Numbered from the stretch's first letter, positions 17,444 to 26,500 are shown. The stretch: 64,000 nucleotides of DNA from Paenibacillus sp. FSL M7-0420 (GCF_038002345.1 NZ_JBBOCJ010000001.1:3534001-3598000), one strand, 5' to 3'. Notes: generated by a model from the sequence alone, not told the origin. Translations and numbers: made by a program.

Positions 17444-18811
17444 ATGCTTGTAGTGAAAAGGTATGAATGCTCCATCAGCATCAGGGTTCTCGTCTTCATG
17501 ATTCTAAGCATGTTAATCTGCTCCTTCAATCATGGCACCATTGTAAGCGCAGACACCAGCACCGGAGTCCTTCCGCTCCAGCCCATCATCGATTCAGCCC
17601 GTGAGGGAGATCTTATCACCCTGGCTCCGGGAGCCTATTCGGGTCCGGTCCGGCTGGATAAGCGAGTGACGATTAACGGTAACGGCGAGGCGATTCTGCT
17701 GCATACGGCAAAGGACGAGCAGGCGGTGGTGCTGATCACGGCAGACGGTGTAAGGCTTGAGAATCTGAAGATTCAGCAGAATAACGACGGGGAAGCGGCG
17801 GCTGTACGCGTTGAAGCGGACAGGGTCACCCTGAAGGGGCTGGTCATTCATTCGGCAGGGTACGGAATACTCCTGCGTGAAGCCGATGGCGGGGTGATCT
17901 CGGATAATACAATAAGCTGGTTCATTCCCAAGGGAGAAGCACCGGGAACGAGAGGCAACGGGATCGATCTCTATAACTCTCACGGCGCTGTGATCCGGGG
18001 CAACGACATCGCTTATCTGCGGGATGGCATCTATCTGGAGAACAGCCGCAATACGGTGGTGGACCAGAACAAGCTTGCTTATCTGCGGTACGGGGTCCAC
18101 TGCATGTATATCAATGGCTCGAAGGTCACTAACAACACCGGTGAATACAACATTACCGGCGCGATGGTGATGGGTGTTACGGGTGTGGTGGTGTCGGGGA
18201 ACTCCTTCCGCAAGCAGAGCCGGAATGTGCATTCACAGGGGATTCTGCTCTACGATGTACGAAATTCCGCGATTATGAACAACCGGGTGGAAGGCAACCG
18301 GGTGGGGATTTACATGCAGCAGTCCTCGGATAACAAGCTGCAGCAGAATCTGGTGCTCCGCAACTATATCGGTGTGCAGTTCGAGAATGCAGAGGGCAAC
18401 CGCTTTGAGCGTAACGGGTTTGTGGCAAACGTCATTGAGGCCCAGGCCACAGGCAGTAGGGACAATGAGATGAACGGGAATTACTGGGATGCCTTTGGCG
18501 GACTGGATCTCACGGGGGATGGGGTCAGCGACCTGAAATATGCGATCAACCCCTTCTATCAGCAATTGGTTGCGGGGAATGCAGCGTATCAGCTGTTTTT
18601 CCAGTCACCGGGGATGACGTTCCTGAGCGATATGTACACCGGCGGTTCGGCAGGGTGGTCCACCGATTCAGCGCCGCTCATGCAGCTTGAGGCAGGTACA
18701 GTTAGCCCGGATCAGGCGGCAGGCGGACAAGGCACGGTCATGGTAGCGGGCTGGCTGCTGCTGTTCCTATCCGTAATTACAATCATATACTTGGGGGTAC
18801 TGCGATTATGA
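17444..18811 (+). CDS. nosD: NosD-like periplasmic copper-maturation protein
   Basis: A 455-residue protein. An N-terminal signal sequence (VLVFMILSMLICSF) precedes a right-handed parallel beta-helix built from many short PbH1 repeats rich in NxI/GNxI turns (about residues 40-390), and a C-terminal transmembrane helix (WLLLFLSVITIIYLGVL) anchors it. This is the NosD architecture, which in denitrifiers works with NosF and NosY in assembling the copper centre of nitrous oxide reductase. The start is ATG 17444 after GTGGGGGTG. Its stop overlaps the nosL start (ATGA). No nosZ is present in the window, so the copper protein served by this operon is unknown. Similar beta-helix proteins also occur as carbohydrate-binding CASH domains, but the following genes make NosD the better call. 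Confidence 0.88.
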   Translation: MLVVKRYECSISIRVLVFMILSMLICSFNHGTIVSADTSTGVLPLQPIIDSAREGDLITLAPGAYSGPVRLDKRVTINGNGEAILLHTAKDEQAVVLITADGVRLENLKIQQNNDGEAAAVRVEADRVTLKGLVIHSAGYGILLREADGGVISDNTISWFIPKGEAPGTRGNGIDLYNSHGAVIRGNDIAYLRDGIYLENSRNTVVDQNKLAYLRYGVHCMYINGSKVTNNTGEYNITGAMVMGVTGVVVSGNSFRKQSRNVHSQGILLYDVRNSAIMNNRVEGNRVGIYMQQSSDNKLQQNLVLRNYIGVQFENAEGNRFERNGFVANVIEAQATGSRDNEMNGNYWDAFGGLDLTGDGVSDLKYAINPFYQQLVAGNAAYQLFFQSPGMTFLSDMYTGGSAGWSTDSAPLMQLEAGTVSPDQAAGGQGTVMVAGWLLLFLSVITIIYLGVLRL

Positions 18812-19356
18812 AACGATGGAGTCTGGTCTTGATGGTAGCAATGAGTCTGGTGATCCTCGCGGCCTGCGGACAGAAGAAATACGAGCCGGTAGCGATTAAT
18901 GAAGACGTCGATATCTGTGTGGTCTGCAATATGCAGGTCAAGGATGATGCTTACGCCACTCAGCTAACGACCAAGGACGGCAAGAATTACAAGTTCGATG
19001 ATATCGGCTGTATGAATGAGTGGAAGAAAAGCAACGGCACGGAGCAGATCGGCATGGATTATGTCCGCGACTATAACGACAAGAGCTGGGTTGAATTCAG
19101 CAAGGCGAGCTATGTGTATGACGCTTCTCTGCGTACACCGATGGCTTATGGAGTGATCAGCTTCAAGGACAAGGCGGCAGCAGAAGCATTCGTGAAGGAG
19201 CAGGCGCTAGGCACTGTGCTGACCGCCGGAGAGCTGGCCTCCCATGAATGGAAGCAGAACAAGGATATGATGAACATGGACATGCAGAGCGGGGAAGGTC
19301 ATATGGAGGAGCATAGCTCAGAGGAAGGCACGCATTCCGAAGAGACGGATATGTGA
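18808..19356 (+). CDS. nosL: NosL copper chaperone lipoprotein
   Basis: A 182-residue lipoprotein: a hydrophobic leader ends in the lipobox LAAC with C20 as the lipidated residue. The NosL hallmark C37-x-x-C40-x-M42 (CVVCNM) is present, and the KFDDIGCMNEW segment is typical of the family. NosL proteins bind Cu(I) and deliver it to nitrous oxide reductase together with the NosDFY complex. The C-terminal 30 residues are rich in Met, His and Glu (MMNMDMQSGEGHMEEH...) and look like an extra metal-binding tail. The gene overlaps nosD by four bases and the permease gene by four bases, indicating coupled translation. Confidence 0.92.
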   Translation: MKRWSLVLMVAMSLVILAACGQKKYEPVAINEDVDICVVCNMQVKDDAYATQLTTKDGKNYKFDDIGCMNEWKKSNGTEQIGMDYVRDYNDKSWVEFSKASYVYDASLRTPMAYGVISFKDKAAAEAFVKEQALGTVLTAGELASHEWKQNKDMMNMDMQSGEGHMEEHSSEEGTHSEETDM

Positions 19357-20180
19357 GTATGGCTGACATTCTGCATATCGCCCGCAGAGAGCTTAAGATG
19401 GGCTTTCGCAACCCGTGGGCCTATTCCTTCCTGGCCCTATTCTGTACCTTCAGTCTCGGGCTGCTGCTGATCCATGCGAATAACGCGGTGGAAGGCTATA
19501 CGGCTGTTACGGGCTCCATGCTGAGCCTGATTCTGTATCTTTTGCCGCTGATGACGTTATTTCTGGGCTCCTTCTCACTGACCTCGGAACGGGAAGACGG
19601 AAGCTGGCAGCTCTTATCCACCTATCCCATTGGAACCTTATCCTTCGTTCTGGGAAAATACACCGGGCTAGCCGCTGTCCTGCTGACGATTGTAGCGTTT
19701 GGTTACGGGCTGATGGGGCTGCTCAGCGGTCTGCTCGGGATGGCTTTTGCGGCGGACACTTACTTCCTGTTCCTGGCCTTCTCGGCAGGTCTGGTCTTGC
19801 TGTTCCTGACCCTCGCCCTCTTCATAGGCTCGTTATCCCGCAACCGCTGGCAGGCCTTGACAATCTCTGTAGCGGTCTGGTTCTTCGCGGTGATCGGCTG
19901 GCCGACATTCCTGATCGCAGGCCTAGGGCTGCTCCCGTATCTCTGGATCAAGCCAGCGCTGATTGTGCTGACGATGCTTAATCCGGCTGAACTGGTGCGC
20001 CTGTTCGTGGTGGTGAAGCTGGGCGGAGGGTCGGTCCTGGGGCCGGAATATTATCAGTGGGTGGAATGGATTAGCCGCCCGGGCGGCAGCCTGCTGTTCC
20101 TCGGGGTCTGCGCTGCCTGGGTGCTGCTGTCCATCTTAGCGGTATATTGGATCTGGGAGAGGGGGCGTTCCCGTGGATAA
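19353..20180 (+). CDS. nosY: NosY-like ABC transporter permease
   Basis: A 275-residue membrane protein with about six hydrophobic segments of the ABC-2/NosY type (REL...GFRNPWAYSF leader, then helices near residues 20-40, 50-75, 95-125, 135-165, 175-205 and 250-270). With NosF it forms an ABC complex that couples ATP hydrolysis to NosD; the transported species remains debated in the family. Two starts are possible, GTG 19353 (used) and ATG 19359; neither has a clear ribosome binding site, which fits coupling to nosL. The 3' end overlaps the ATPase gene by eight bases. Confidence 0.85.
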   Translation: MSMADILHIARRELKMGFRNPWAYSFLALFCTFSLGLLLIHANNAVEGYTAVTGSMLSLILYLLPLMTLFLGSFSLTSEREDGSWQLLSTYPIGTLSFVLGKYTGLAAVLLTIVAFGYGLMGLLSGLLGMAFAADTYFLFLAFSAGLVLLFLTLALFIGSLSRNRWQALTISVAVWFFAVIGWPTFLIAGLGLLPYLWIKPALIVLTMLNPAELVRLFVVVKLGGGSVLGPEYYQWVEWISRPGGSLLFLGVCAAWVLLSILAVYWIWERGRSRG

Positions 20181-20892
20181 TCCGTTAGTGCAGGTGAAAG
20201 AGATTACCAAGGTCATCGGGCGGCAAACACTGGTCGAAGAGATCAGCTTCCAGGTTCCAGGCGGCAGCATACTTGCCCTGTGCGGCGGGAATGGAGCCGG
20301 CAAAAGCACGGTGCTGCGGATGGTAGCTGGCATTCTACAGCCGACTTCAGGCGAAATTACGGTAAACGGGCTGAAGTGGAAGCAATCCCGCAAGAGCTTT
20401 TCCATGCAGATCGGCTATATGCCGGATGATTATCAGTTCAGCCACGGGCTGTCTGCGGAAGAGCTGCTGAATTTCTGGGCGGCGCTGCGCCGGATTCCCA
20501 GACGCAAACAGCGGGTAGAGGAGGTGCTGGCTCTAGTCGGACTTGCAGATAAGCGCAACAGCCTGGTGACCACCTTCTCCAAGGGGATGCGCCAGCGTGT
20601 GCTGTTCGCGCAAGCGCTGCTGGCGAAGCCGCCGCTCCTGATTATGGATGAGCCGACTAACGGGCTGGACCCGTTCTGGATGAACGAATTCGTGACGCTG
20701 CTGCAGGGCATCCGGGAAGAGGGGCATTCGGTCCTCTTTTCCACTCATCAGCTGGAGATTGCGGATCGGGTAGCCGATCAGATTGTCTTCTTGAATCAGG
20801 GCAAGCATGTGGGGTCAGGCACTACGGCAGAGATCCGTACAGAGTTCGGTTCGCTGTATGCGGCCTTTCACCATAGTCTGGGGCTGGGATGA
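20173..20892 (+). CDS. nosF: NosF-like ABC transporter ATPase
   Basis: A 239-residue ABC ATPase with Walker A GGNGAGKST, signature FSKGMRQR, Walker B LLIMDEPTNGLDP and the switch histidine in STHQLEI. The FSKGM signature is typical of the NosF/CcmA/ABC-2 group. It would energise the NosY permease and the NosD beta-helix protein. The start is GTG 20173 behind GAGAGGGGG, overlapping the permease stop. Its own stop overlaps the start of the thioredoxin gene as ATGA. Confidence 0.88.
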   Translation: MDNPLVQVKEITKVIGRQTLVEEISFQVPGGSILALCGGNGAGKSTVLRMVAGILQPTSGEITVNGLKWKQSRKSFSMQIGYMPDDYQFSHGLSAEELLNFWAALRRIPRRKQRVEEVLALVGLADKRNSLVTTFSKGMRQRVLFAQALLAKPPLLIMDEPTNGLDPFWMNEFVTLLQGIREEGHSVLFSTHQLEIADRVADQIVFLNQGKHVGSGTTAEIRTEFGSLYAAFHHSLGLG

Positions 20893-21413
20893 AGCTGCGC
20901 CGGATCGTTACTCTGCTGATTATTGCCGCTGCCTTTGCTGCCGGAACCGGGGTATATCTTCAGCAGTCCAGCCAACCTCCGGCCGGGAGAATAACCGCAG
21001 GTGCTTCGGCTCCGGCGTTCGAAGCGGTAACCTTGCAGGGGGAGAAGGTGCGCCTCAGCGAATACAAGGGCCGGGTCGTACTGCTTAACTTCTGGGCGAC
21101 CTGGTGCAAGCCCTGTATGCGGGAAATGCCTCTGTTAAATGAACTAAGCCAATCCGCAGAGCTTCCAGTCGAGACCTTGCTCGTGAACGCAGGAGAATCC
21201 AAGGGGACGGTATTAGAGTATATGGCGGAGCAGCAATTCTCTTTTCCCGTCATTATCGATGTTACCGGAAGGATATCTGCCTCGTATAGCGTCAATGCAC
21301 TGCCGTCAACTTATATCATCAATAAGGCGGGCGAGATAAGCAGAGTCGTGGTCGGAGAGATCGGGGATCCCGATACGCTCAAGCAATGGCTGGCTGAGGC
21401 CGGAGCTGAATGA
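20889..21413 (+). CDS. Membrane-anchored thioredoxin-like protein (TlpA/ResA type)
   Basis: A 174-residue protein. An uncleaved or cleavable N-terminal hydrophobic segment (IVTLLIIAAAFAAGTGVYL) is followed by a thioredoxin fold with the active site W72-C73-K74-P75-C76 and the cis-proline loop ALPSTYII. ResA/TlpA proteins reduce disulfides outside the membrane, for instance before copper or haem insertion. As the last gene of the nos-like operon, it probably keeps the cysteines of NosL or of the client protein reduced; this is inference from position. It overlaps nosF by four bases and is followed by a terminator. Confidence 0.88.
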   Translation: MKLRRIVTLLIIAAAFAAGTGVYLQQSSQPPAGRITAGASAPAFEAVTLQGEKVRLSEYKGRVVLLNFWATWCKPCMREMPLLNELSQSAELPVETLLVNAGESKGTVLEYMAEQQFSFPVIIDVTGRISASYSVNALPSTYIINKAGEISRVVVGEIGDPDTLKQWLAEAGAE

Positions 21414-21450
21414 AGGGGATATTCTATTCTATTCTATTATATTTTATGCA

Positions 21451-21500
21451 CAGCCTCCGCTTGCCGGGAAGATGCTTCCGGTATTGGCGGAGGCTGTTTT
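21451..21500 (+). terminator. Terminator of the nos-like operon
   Basis: Ten-base arms (21451-21460 and 21487-21496) enclose a second inverted repeat (ccgggaag/cttccgg). TTTT follows. An ATTCT tandem repeat lies just upstream (21423-21439). Confidence 0.85.
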
Positions 21501-21601
21501 GCGAAAAAAAGAAAAATTATTTCTTTTTTTAATTTATTTTAGGAAAAATACTTCATTTAATTAAAATTTCTGATATACTCATTGCAAAGAGGGAGCAATA
21601 A

Positions 21602-21615
21602 GTCAGAAACCTGAC
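21602..21615. promoter_or_regulatory. Small inverted repeat upstream of the binding-protein gene
   Basis: GTCAG-AAAC-CTGAC lies 47 bases before the GTG start of the binding-protein gene and shortly after a possible -10 TATACT. It could be an operator, for example for the RpiR-type regulator of this cluster, but only the symmetry supports this. Confidence 0.35.
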
Positions 21616-21661
21616 GCGGGAAGGGCGCTCGCCTTACACTTAATCTGAGGGGGAATGTGGT

Positions 21662-22984
21662 GTGGGAACTAACAGAAAGGGCTTCACAGTATCGCTGCTA
21701 CTGACCATGTCTATGCTGCTTGCGGCTTGCGGAGGAAATGGCAATACGAAGGGGACACCGGATGCCGGAAGCACCGGAGAACCCGGCACGGGCGCTGAAG
21801 CTACGGCTGCGGCGGAGCCGGTGAAGCTTGAATTCTGGACGATTGCACTTCAGCCAACGTTCAATGATTACTTCAATAATCTGATCACCCAGTATGAGGA
21901 CAGCCACCCCGGAGTAACGGTGGAGTGGAAGGACTATCCCTATGATGCCATCTCGCAGCGGCTGTTGACCAGCACGGCCAGCGGCAAGAGCCCGGATGTC
22001 GTGAATCTGAACACCGAGTTCGCCAGCCAGCTAGGCAGCAAGGGAGCGCTGCTGAATCTGAGCGAGTATCTGACGGATGAGCAGGCGAAGAGTTATTTCG
22101 AGGGAATTTATAATTCCACTGTATTCGATGGCAAGGCTTATGCACTTCCCTGGTACACTGGCACAGAAGTGCTGTTCATGAACAAGAAGCTGGTGGAGAA
22201 GGCGGGCCTCGACCCGGCGAACCCGCCGCAGACCCGCGAGGAGCTGGTGGAGTGGGCGCGTCAGGTTCATGAGAAGACCGGAGCAGCCGGGTATGCCCAG
22301 CAGCTGGTCTCCAAGCTGTTCCCCATCGACGGCATCTCAATCCTGAATGAGGACAAGACAGCCGCCGCCTTCAATACGCCGGAAGCAGAGGCGATGATTA
22401 CCCAGATGCGCGACCTGATGAAGGAAGGGGTAGTGCTCAAGGAGGACGCGGATTTCAGCAAGCAGATTCAGTATTTCTCCGGTGAGCAGGTAGCCTTCCA
22501 ATTGTCCGGTCCAACGTTCATCAACTTCATTAAGACCTCTGCGCCGGATGTCTACAAGAATACCATTGCTGTCCCGCTGCCGACAGGCAAGGCGAACCTG
22601 CGTCTCTCCAATTCGATGAATCTGGTCGTGCCGCAGAAGTCGAAGAACCCGCAGCAGGCGGTGGAATTCGCTGCCTTCCTTACGAATGCCGAGAACCAGA
22701 CAGCCTTCTCCAAGGCCGCCAACACGCTGCCATCGAGCAAGGCGTCCATTCAGGATCCGTTCTTCACCGAGTCTGACGGCTCTCTGGAAGCTGAAGCGAA
22801 GGTGGCTTCCTCGCAGAGTCTGGATAAGGCTACCGATTACATGGTCGGCGTTCCAAGCGCCGCAGATATCAACTCTGCGCTGGCGCGGGGATTGCAGGAG
22901 ATTCTGATGAACGGCGCGGATATCAAGGAGACGCTGAACAAGGTGGAGAAGGAAGTCAATACTATTATCAGTCAGGGTTCCTAA
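21662..22984 (+). CDS. Sugar ABC transporter substrate-binding lipoprotein (family 1)
   Basis: A 440-residue lipoprotein with lipobox LAAC (C23) and a family 1 extracellular solute-binding fold (LEFWTIALQP start of the mature core, VNLNTEFASQL and YALPWYTGTEVLFMNKK blocks). It captures a sugar or oligosaccharide outside the cell and hands it to the two permeases encoded next. The neighbouring GH84 enzyme, NanE and ROK kinase suggest an N-acetylated amino sugar. The start is GTG 21662 after GAGGGGGA. The 85-base gap to the permease gene contains a strong hairpin. No ATPase is encoded in the cluster, so a shared MsmX-type ATPase elsewhere is expected. Confidence 0.92.
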   Translation: MGTNRKGFTVSLLLTMSMLLAACGGNGNTKGTPDAGSTGEPGTGAEATAAAEPVKLEFWTIALQPTFNDYFNNLITQYEDSHPGVTVEWKDYPYDAISQRLLTSTASGKSPDVVNLNTEFASQLGSKGALLNLSEYLTDEQAKSYFEGIYNSTVFDGKAYALPWYTGTEVLFMNKKLVEKAGLDPANPPQTREELVEWARQVHEKTGAAGYAQQLVSKLFPIDGISILNEDKTAAAFNTPEAEAMITQMRDLMKEGVVLKEDADFSKQIQYFSGEQVAFQLSGPTFINFIKTSAPDVYKNTIAVPLPTGKANLRLSNSMNLVVPQKSKNPQQAVEFAAFLTNAENQTAFSKAANTLPSSKASIQDPFFTESDGSLEAEAKVASSQSLDKATDYMVGVPSAADINSALARGLQEILMNGADIKETLNKVEKEVNTIISQGS

Positions 22985-23006
22985 GCTGCTGAAGCATAGC
23001 CGATAA

Positions 23007-23023
23007 GGGGGAGTTTCTCCCCC
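23007..23023 (+). other. Hairpin between binding-protein and permease genes
   Basis: GGGGGAG and CTCCCCC (23007-23013 and 23017-23023) form a tight GC-only stem over a TTT loop, with no T-run after it. It is more likely a 3' RNA-stabilising structure or partial attenuator than a full terminator. Confidence 0.6.
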
Positions 23024-23069
23024 GATGGATATATTTTGAGGGTATTTGAAGGAGTGGGAGGTGTAGAGG

Positions 23070-23951
23070 GTGTACAAGGGGTTTCGGTCTGAATCTTTTA
23101 CCGCATGGGCGTTTATGGCGCCGGGCCTGCTGTTTCTGGCGGTGTTTACCTTTTGGCCGATTATTTACGGCATACCGCTCTCGTTGACAGATTATTCTGT
23201 CATTACAGAGACGAATTATGTAGGTCTGGATAACTTCACCCGGGCCTTCCAGGATCATAATTTCCTGATTTCACTGTGGAATTCACTGGTATATGTGCTG
23301 ATTGTGCCGGTGATCCAGATCATTTCGATCTTAATGGCGATTCTGGTCAACAGCCGGATTCCTGGAGTCAAAATGTTCCGGGCCGCCTACTATATACCGG
23401 TCGTCACTTCGATGGTTGCGGTGGCGCTGATCTGGAGCTGGCTGCTCGGCAATAATGGAGTTGTCAATTACCTGCTGCTGAAGGCAGGGATTATCAGTGA
23501 GCAGGTCTCCTGGCTATCGACGAGCAGCACAGCGCTGTATGTTCTAATGTTCATTACGATGTGGAAGGGCCTCGGCTATTACATGATGCTCTATCTGGCC
23601 GGGCTTCAAGGCATTCCTGCAGATCTGTATGAGGCCGCAAGAGTGGATGGTGCAGGGCCGCTCCGGCTGATTGTACATGTGACGCTGCCGCTGTTGCGCC
23701 CGCATATTCTGTTCTGCACGCTGATCTCGGTGATGGGTGCAATCCGGGTGTTCGATGAGGTCTACATTCTGACCAAGGGCGGGCCGGGGACGTCCACATT
23801 AACTTCAAGCGTCTATATTTTCCAAAAAGGGCTGGAGCAGTTCAACTTCGGCTATGCCTCGGCGCTCGGGCTGATCGTCAGTGTGATGGTGGGAGCGCTT
23901 AGTGTACTTGTATTCAGACTGAACCGGAAAGGCGGGGTGAATTCCTATTGA
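23070..23951 (+). CDS. Sugar ABC transporter permease (MalF/UgpA type)
   Basis: A 293-residue membrane protein with six predicted helices and the importer EAA loop (YEAARVDGAGPLRLIVHVTLPLLRPH), where the ATPase docks. It pairs with the MalG-type permease directly downstream and the lipoprotein upstream to import a carbohydrate. The start is GTG 23070 behind GGAGGTGTAGAGG. The stop codon overlaps the next gene's ATG, so translation is coupled. Confidence 0.93.
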   Translation: MYKGFRSESFTAWAFMAPGLLFLAVFTFWPIIYGIPLSLTDYSVITETNYVGLDNFTRAFQDHNFLISLWNSLVYVLIVPVIQIISILMAILVNSRIPGVKMFRAAYYIPVVTSMVAVALIWSWLLGNNGVVNYLLLKAGIISEQVSWLSTSSTALYVLMFITMWKGLGYYMMLYLAGLQGIPADLYEAARVDGAGPLRLIVHVTLPLLRPHILFCTLISVMGAIRVFDEVYILTKGGPGTSTLTSSVYIFQKGLEQFNFGYASALGLIVSVMVGALSVLVFRLNRKGGVNSY

Positions 23952-24769
23952 TGCCGCGTAGCTTGCGTGTTCTAATCACTTATCTGCTGCTGATCCTGCT
24001 TGCCCTGTTCATGATGGGGCCGTTCCTGTGGCTGCTCAGTGTCTCGCTGATGCCGGGGCGCAACGTGTTTGCGAACCCGCCGGCCATTCTGCCCACCTTC
24101 ATTGCGTTCGATAACTATGTGCAGGTGTGGAACTTCATGAATTTTCCGCGATACATTCTGAATACGGTCATCATCACGCTGCTGGGAGTCGTGTTCAACA
24201 TTATTCTATCCTGTCTGACGGCTTATCCGCTGGCGGCCTTCCGGTTCAAGGGCCGGAACCTGGTCTTCACGCTGCTGATCTCGACCATGATTATTCCGTC
24301 GGCCACCGCTATGATTGTGCATTATCTGACGATTCAGGCTTTTCAGCTGGGCAATACGTTCTTCGGCGTTGTTCTTCCGGCAGCGGTGTCCGTGTTCAAT
24401 ATCTTCCTGATGCGGCAGACGTTCCTGGGTATTCCGGCAGATATCCGGGATTCGGGTAAAATGGACGGAGCCTCAGAGCTGCGCATCTTCATTCAACTGG
24501 TCATGCCGCTCGTCAAGCCGGGGATTGCGGTGATTGGATTACTGGAGGTCATGGCGTTCTGGAACAACTTCCTGTGGCCGATTGTCGTCCTGGAGGACCC
24601 GGAGAAGTATCCGCTCGCTGCGGCGCTTACGTATCTGAACGGGCAATTCTCCTATAACTTCGGCTGGATTGCCGCCGGAACCATGATCTCGGTGCTGCCG
24701 ATCATCCTCGTGTTCCTGTTCACGCAGAAGTATTATATGGAAGGGATTGCCGGCGCGATAAAAGGCTAA
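23951..24769 (+). CDS. Sugar ABC transporter permease (MalG/UgpE type)
   Basis: A 272-residue permease with six hydrophobic helices and the EAA loop in the variant form RDSGKMDGASELRIFIQLVMPLVKPG. It is the second channel subunit of the importer. ATG 23951 overlaps the previous stop; a TTG directly before it would add one residue. Eighteen bases separate it from the GH84 gene, preceded by AAGGAGG, so transporter and glycosidase are one operon. Confidence 0.92.
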   Translation: MPRSLRVLITYLLLILLALFMMGPFLWLLSVSLMPGRNVFANPPAILPTFIAFDNYVQVWNFMNFPRYILNTVIITLLGVVFNIILSCLTAYPLAAFRFKGRNLVFTLLISTMIIPSATAMIVHYLTIQAFQLGNTFFGVVLPAAVSVFNIFLMRQTFLGIPADIRDSGKMDGASELRIFIQLVMPLVKPGIAVIGLLEVMAFWNNFLWPIVVLEDPEKYPLAAALTYLNGQFSYNFGWIAAGTMISVLPIILVFLFTQKYYMEGIAGAIKG

Positions 24770-24787
24770 CTAAGGAGGCATAACTCA

Positions 24788-26500
24788 ATGGGAATTTCGT
24801 TACGGGACTGCCAATATCTGTTCCGCGACTATTATACGCAAGGGAAAGAGCTGGTTGTGGAGGGCCCGCAGCTGCGCTGTGAGCTGGCCTCACGGTATGC
24901 CATGAATCAGGATGTAAACGGGCTACTTGCTGAAGGCGGAGACATCGTAATTCTGGAACCGGCCGGACCGGGTGTAGCCACCGCTGATAAAGGCAATGCA
25001 CAGCTGATGCTGGAGTATGACGGCGGGCTTGCTGCGGATGGATACCGGCTGGTGATTGGAGAGGATGCGAAGCTTGTTGTCGCTGCGTCTAACCGGCGGG
25101 GACTGAAGTACGGGCTGGATGCGCTGAAAATGCTCCTGACCGTGGAGGAGGATTGCTGCCGCCTACCGGTGGTTACGGTGGAGGATGAGCCTTCTTTTCC
25201 GGTGCGGGGCATTATTGAAGGCTTCTATGGCGTGCCATGGAGCTTCGCGGACCGGATGGATTCGGTCAGATATATGAGCGGGCACCGGATGAACGCCTTC
25301 ATGTACGCGCCGAAGGATGATCCTTATCACCGGAAGCTATGGCGTGAGCCGTACCCGGACGATGTGTTCACCAGGATTCATGAGCTGAAGCAGGAATGCG
25401 ACAAGCATCTGGTGGATTTCTACTATTGTATTAGCCCGGGCAATGATCTGGAATTCCGCAGCCAAGGCGACTTCGCGAAGCTTGAGGAGAAGCTTGGGGC
25501 CATGATCGCGATTGGAGTGCGGCATTTCGCCCTGCTGATGGATGATATAGATTATGTGCTCCAAGGCGACAACAAGCAGTTCCTGGAGCGCTCCGGGACC
25601 GCCCATGCCTATGTGACGAACCGGGTCTATGAATACTTAGCCGGATGTCTGCCGCACTTCACCCTGGCGATGTGTCCTTCGGAATACTGGTCGTATTGGA
25701 ATACGGAGTACAAGAAGGATATCCGGGAGCAGCTTCATCCCGCTGTCAAAGTGTTCTGGACCGGCTATTTCGTCTTCGCCCCGGAGATCGGCCGGGGGCA
25801 TGCGGAGGATAACCATGGCTATTACGGGCATGAGCTGTGGCTGTGGGACAATATTCCGGTGAATGACTGCGATAAGGACCGGCTGTTCCTCGATCCGGTG
25901 CGCGGGCGCAGCTCCCGGCTCGGCAATTACGGGCATACAGCGGTCGTTGCCAATCCGATGAATCAGTGGGAATGCTCCAAGATCACGCTTAACACGATGG
26001 CCCATTATATGTGGAACAGCGAGCGTTACATGCCGGAGCTATCCTGGGAGCTGTCCGTGCGTGAATTCGCCGGGGAGCTTGCGGAGGACATGATGTTCTT
26101 CTGCCGCCAAAATCTGAACAGCCGCCTGTATTCCGGCGGCTACCCGGAGCTGGACGATGCGCTGGAGGAGCGCGATCTGGAGCGGCTGGATGCTTATTTC
26201 AGCCGGCTGGAGCAGGCTGCCGTGCGGCTTGGCGGATTAGAGAATGCCAAGTTTATTGAAGAAGCTGGGCCTTGGCTGCGCCGGGGTATCGGGGATGCAG
26301 CGCTGTGGCGGGCAGTGCGCAGGCAACTGGAGAATACGCAGGAGCCGCTGGCTGGGAAAGATGTGCTTAAGTGCCTGGAGCGCTGCCGCAGTTATGGTGT
26401 ACGGCTCGGCAGTGATCCGGCCGTGCGTGCGGCTGAGGCGCTGGGGATCGGGCTGCCTGAGATGGAGAAGGAGACAAAGGAGGAGGACCAGCATGTCTAA
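24788..26500 (+). CDS. GH84 beta-N-acetylglucosaminidase (O-GlcNAcase/hyaluronidase family)
   Basis: A 570-residue enzyme without signal peptide, so probably cytoplasmic. A small N-terminal alpha/beta domain (residues 1 to about 135) precedes the GH84 barrel, which opens with EGFYGVPWSFADRM and YAPKDDPYHRKLWREPYP. The catalytic aspartate pair D252-D253 lies in LLMDDIDYVL, the position expected for the substrate-assisted mechanism of GH84. The family removes terminal beta-GlcNAc (or GalNAc) through the substrate acetamido group. Being intracellular and in an operon with an ABC importer, it probably trims imported acetamido-sugar oligomers. The stop overlaps the start of the DUF4127 gene. Confidence 0.92.
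   Translation: MGISLRDCQYLFRDYYTQGKELVVEGPQLRCELASRYAMNQDVNGLLAEGGDIVILEPAGPGVATADKGNAQLMLEYDGGLAADGYRLVIGEDAKLVVAASNRRGLKYGLDALKMLLTVEEDCCRLPVVTVEDEPSFPVRGIIEGFYGVPWSFADRMDSVRYMSGHRMNAFMYAPKDDPYHRKLWREPYPDDVFTRIHELKQECDKHLVDFYYCISPGNDLEFRSQGDFAKLEEKLGAMIAIGVRHFALLMDDIDYVLQGDNKQFLERSGTAHAYVTNRVYEYLAGCLPHFTLAMCPSEYWSYWNTEYKKDIREQLHPAVKVFWTGYFVFAPEIGRGHAEDNHGYYGHELWLWDNIPVNDCDKDRLFLDPVRGRSSRLGNYGHTAVVANPMNQWECSKITLNTMAHYMWNSERYMPELSWELSVREFAGELAEDMMFFCRQNLNSRLYSGGYPELDDALEERDLERLDAYFSRLEQAAVRLGGLENAKFIEEAGPWLRRGIGDAALWRAVRRQLENTQEPLAGKDVLKCLERCRSYGVRLGSDPAVRAAEALGIGLPEMEKETKEEDQHV

Noticed and set aside
17444..18811. Carbohydrate-active beta-helix enzyme instead of NosD
   Set aside because: The C-terminal membrane anchor and the overlapping nosL, permease and ATPase genes fit NosD much better.
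20889..21413. Cytochrome c maturation ResA as the specific name
   Set aside because: No cytochrome c or ResB/ResC genes are adjacent, so only the general TlpA/ResA-type call is justified.
21423..21439. ATTCT tandem repeat before the nos operon terminator
   Set aside because: It is only about three and a half units long and outside any promoter or coding region, so no phase-variation role can be supported.
26244..26492. Longer N-terminus for the DUF4127 protein
   Set aside because: The extra part is an Arg/Trp-rich shadow of the GH84 gene, while ATG 26493 has a strong ribosome binding site and begins at the family signature.
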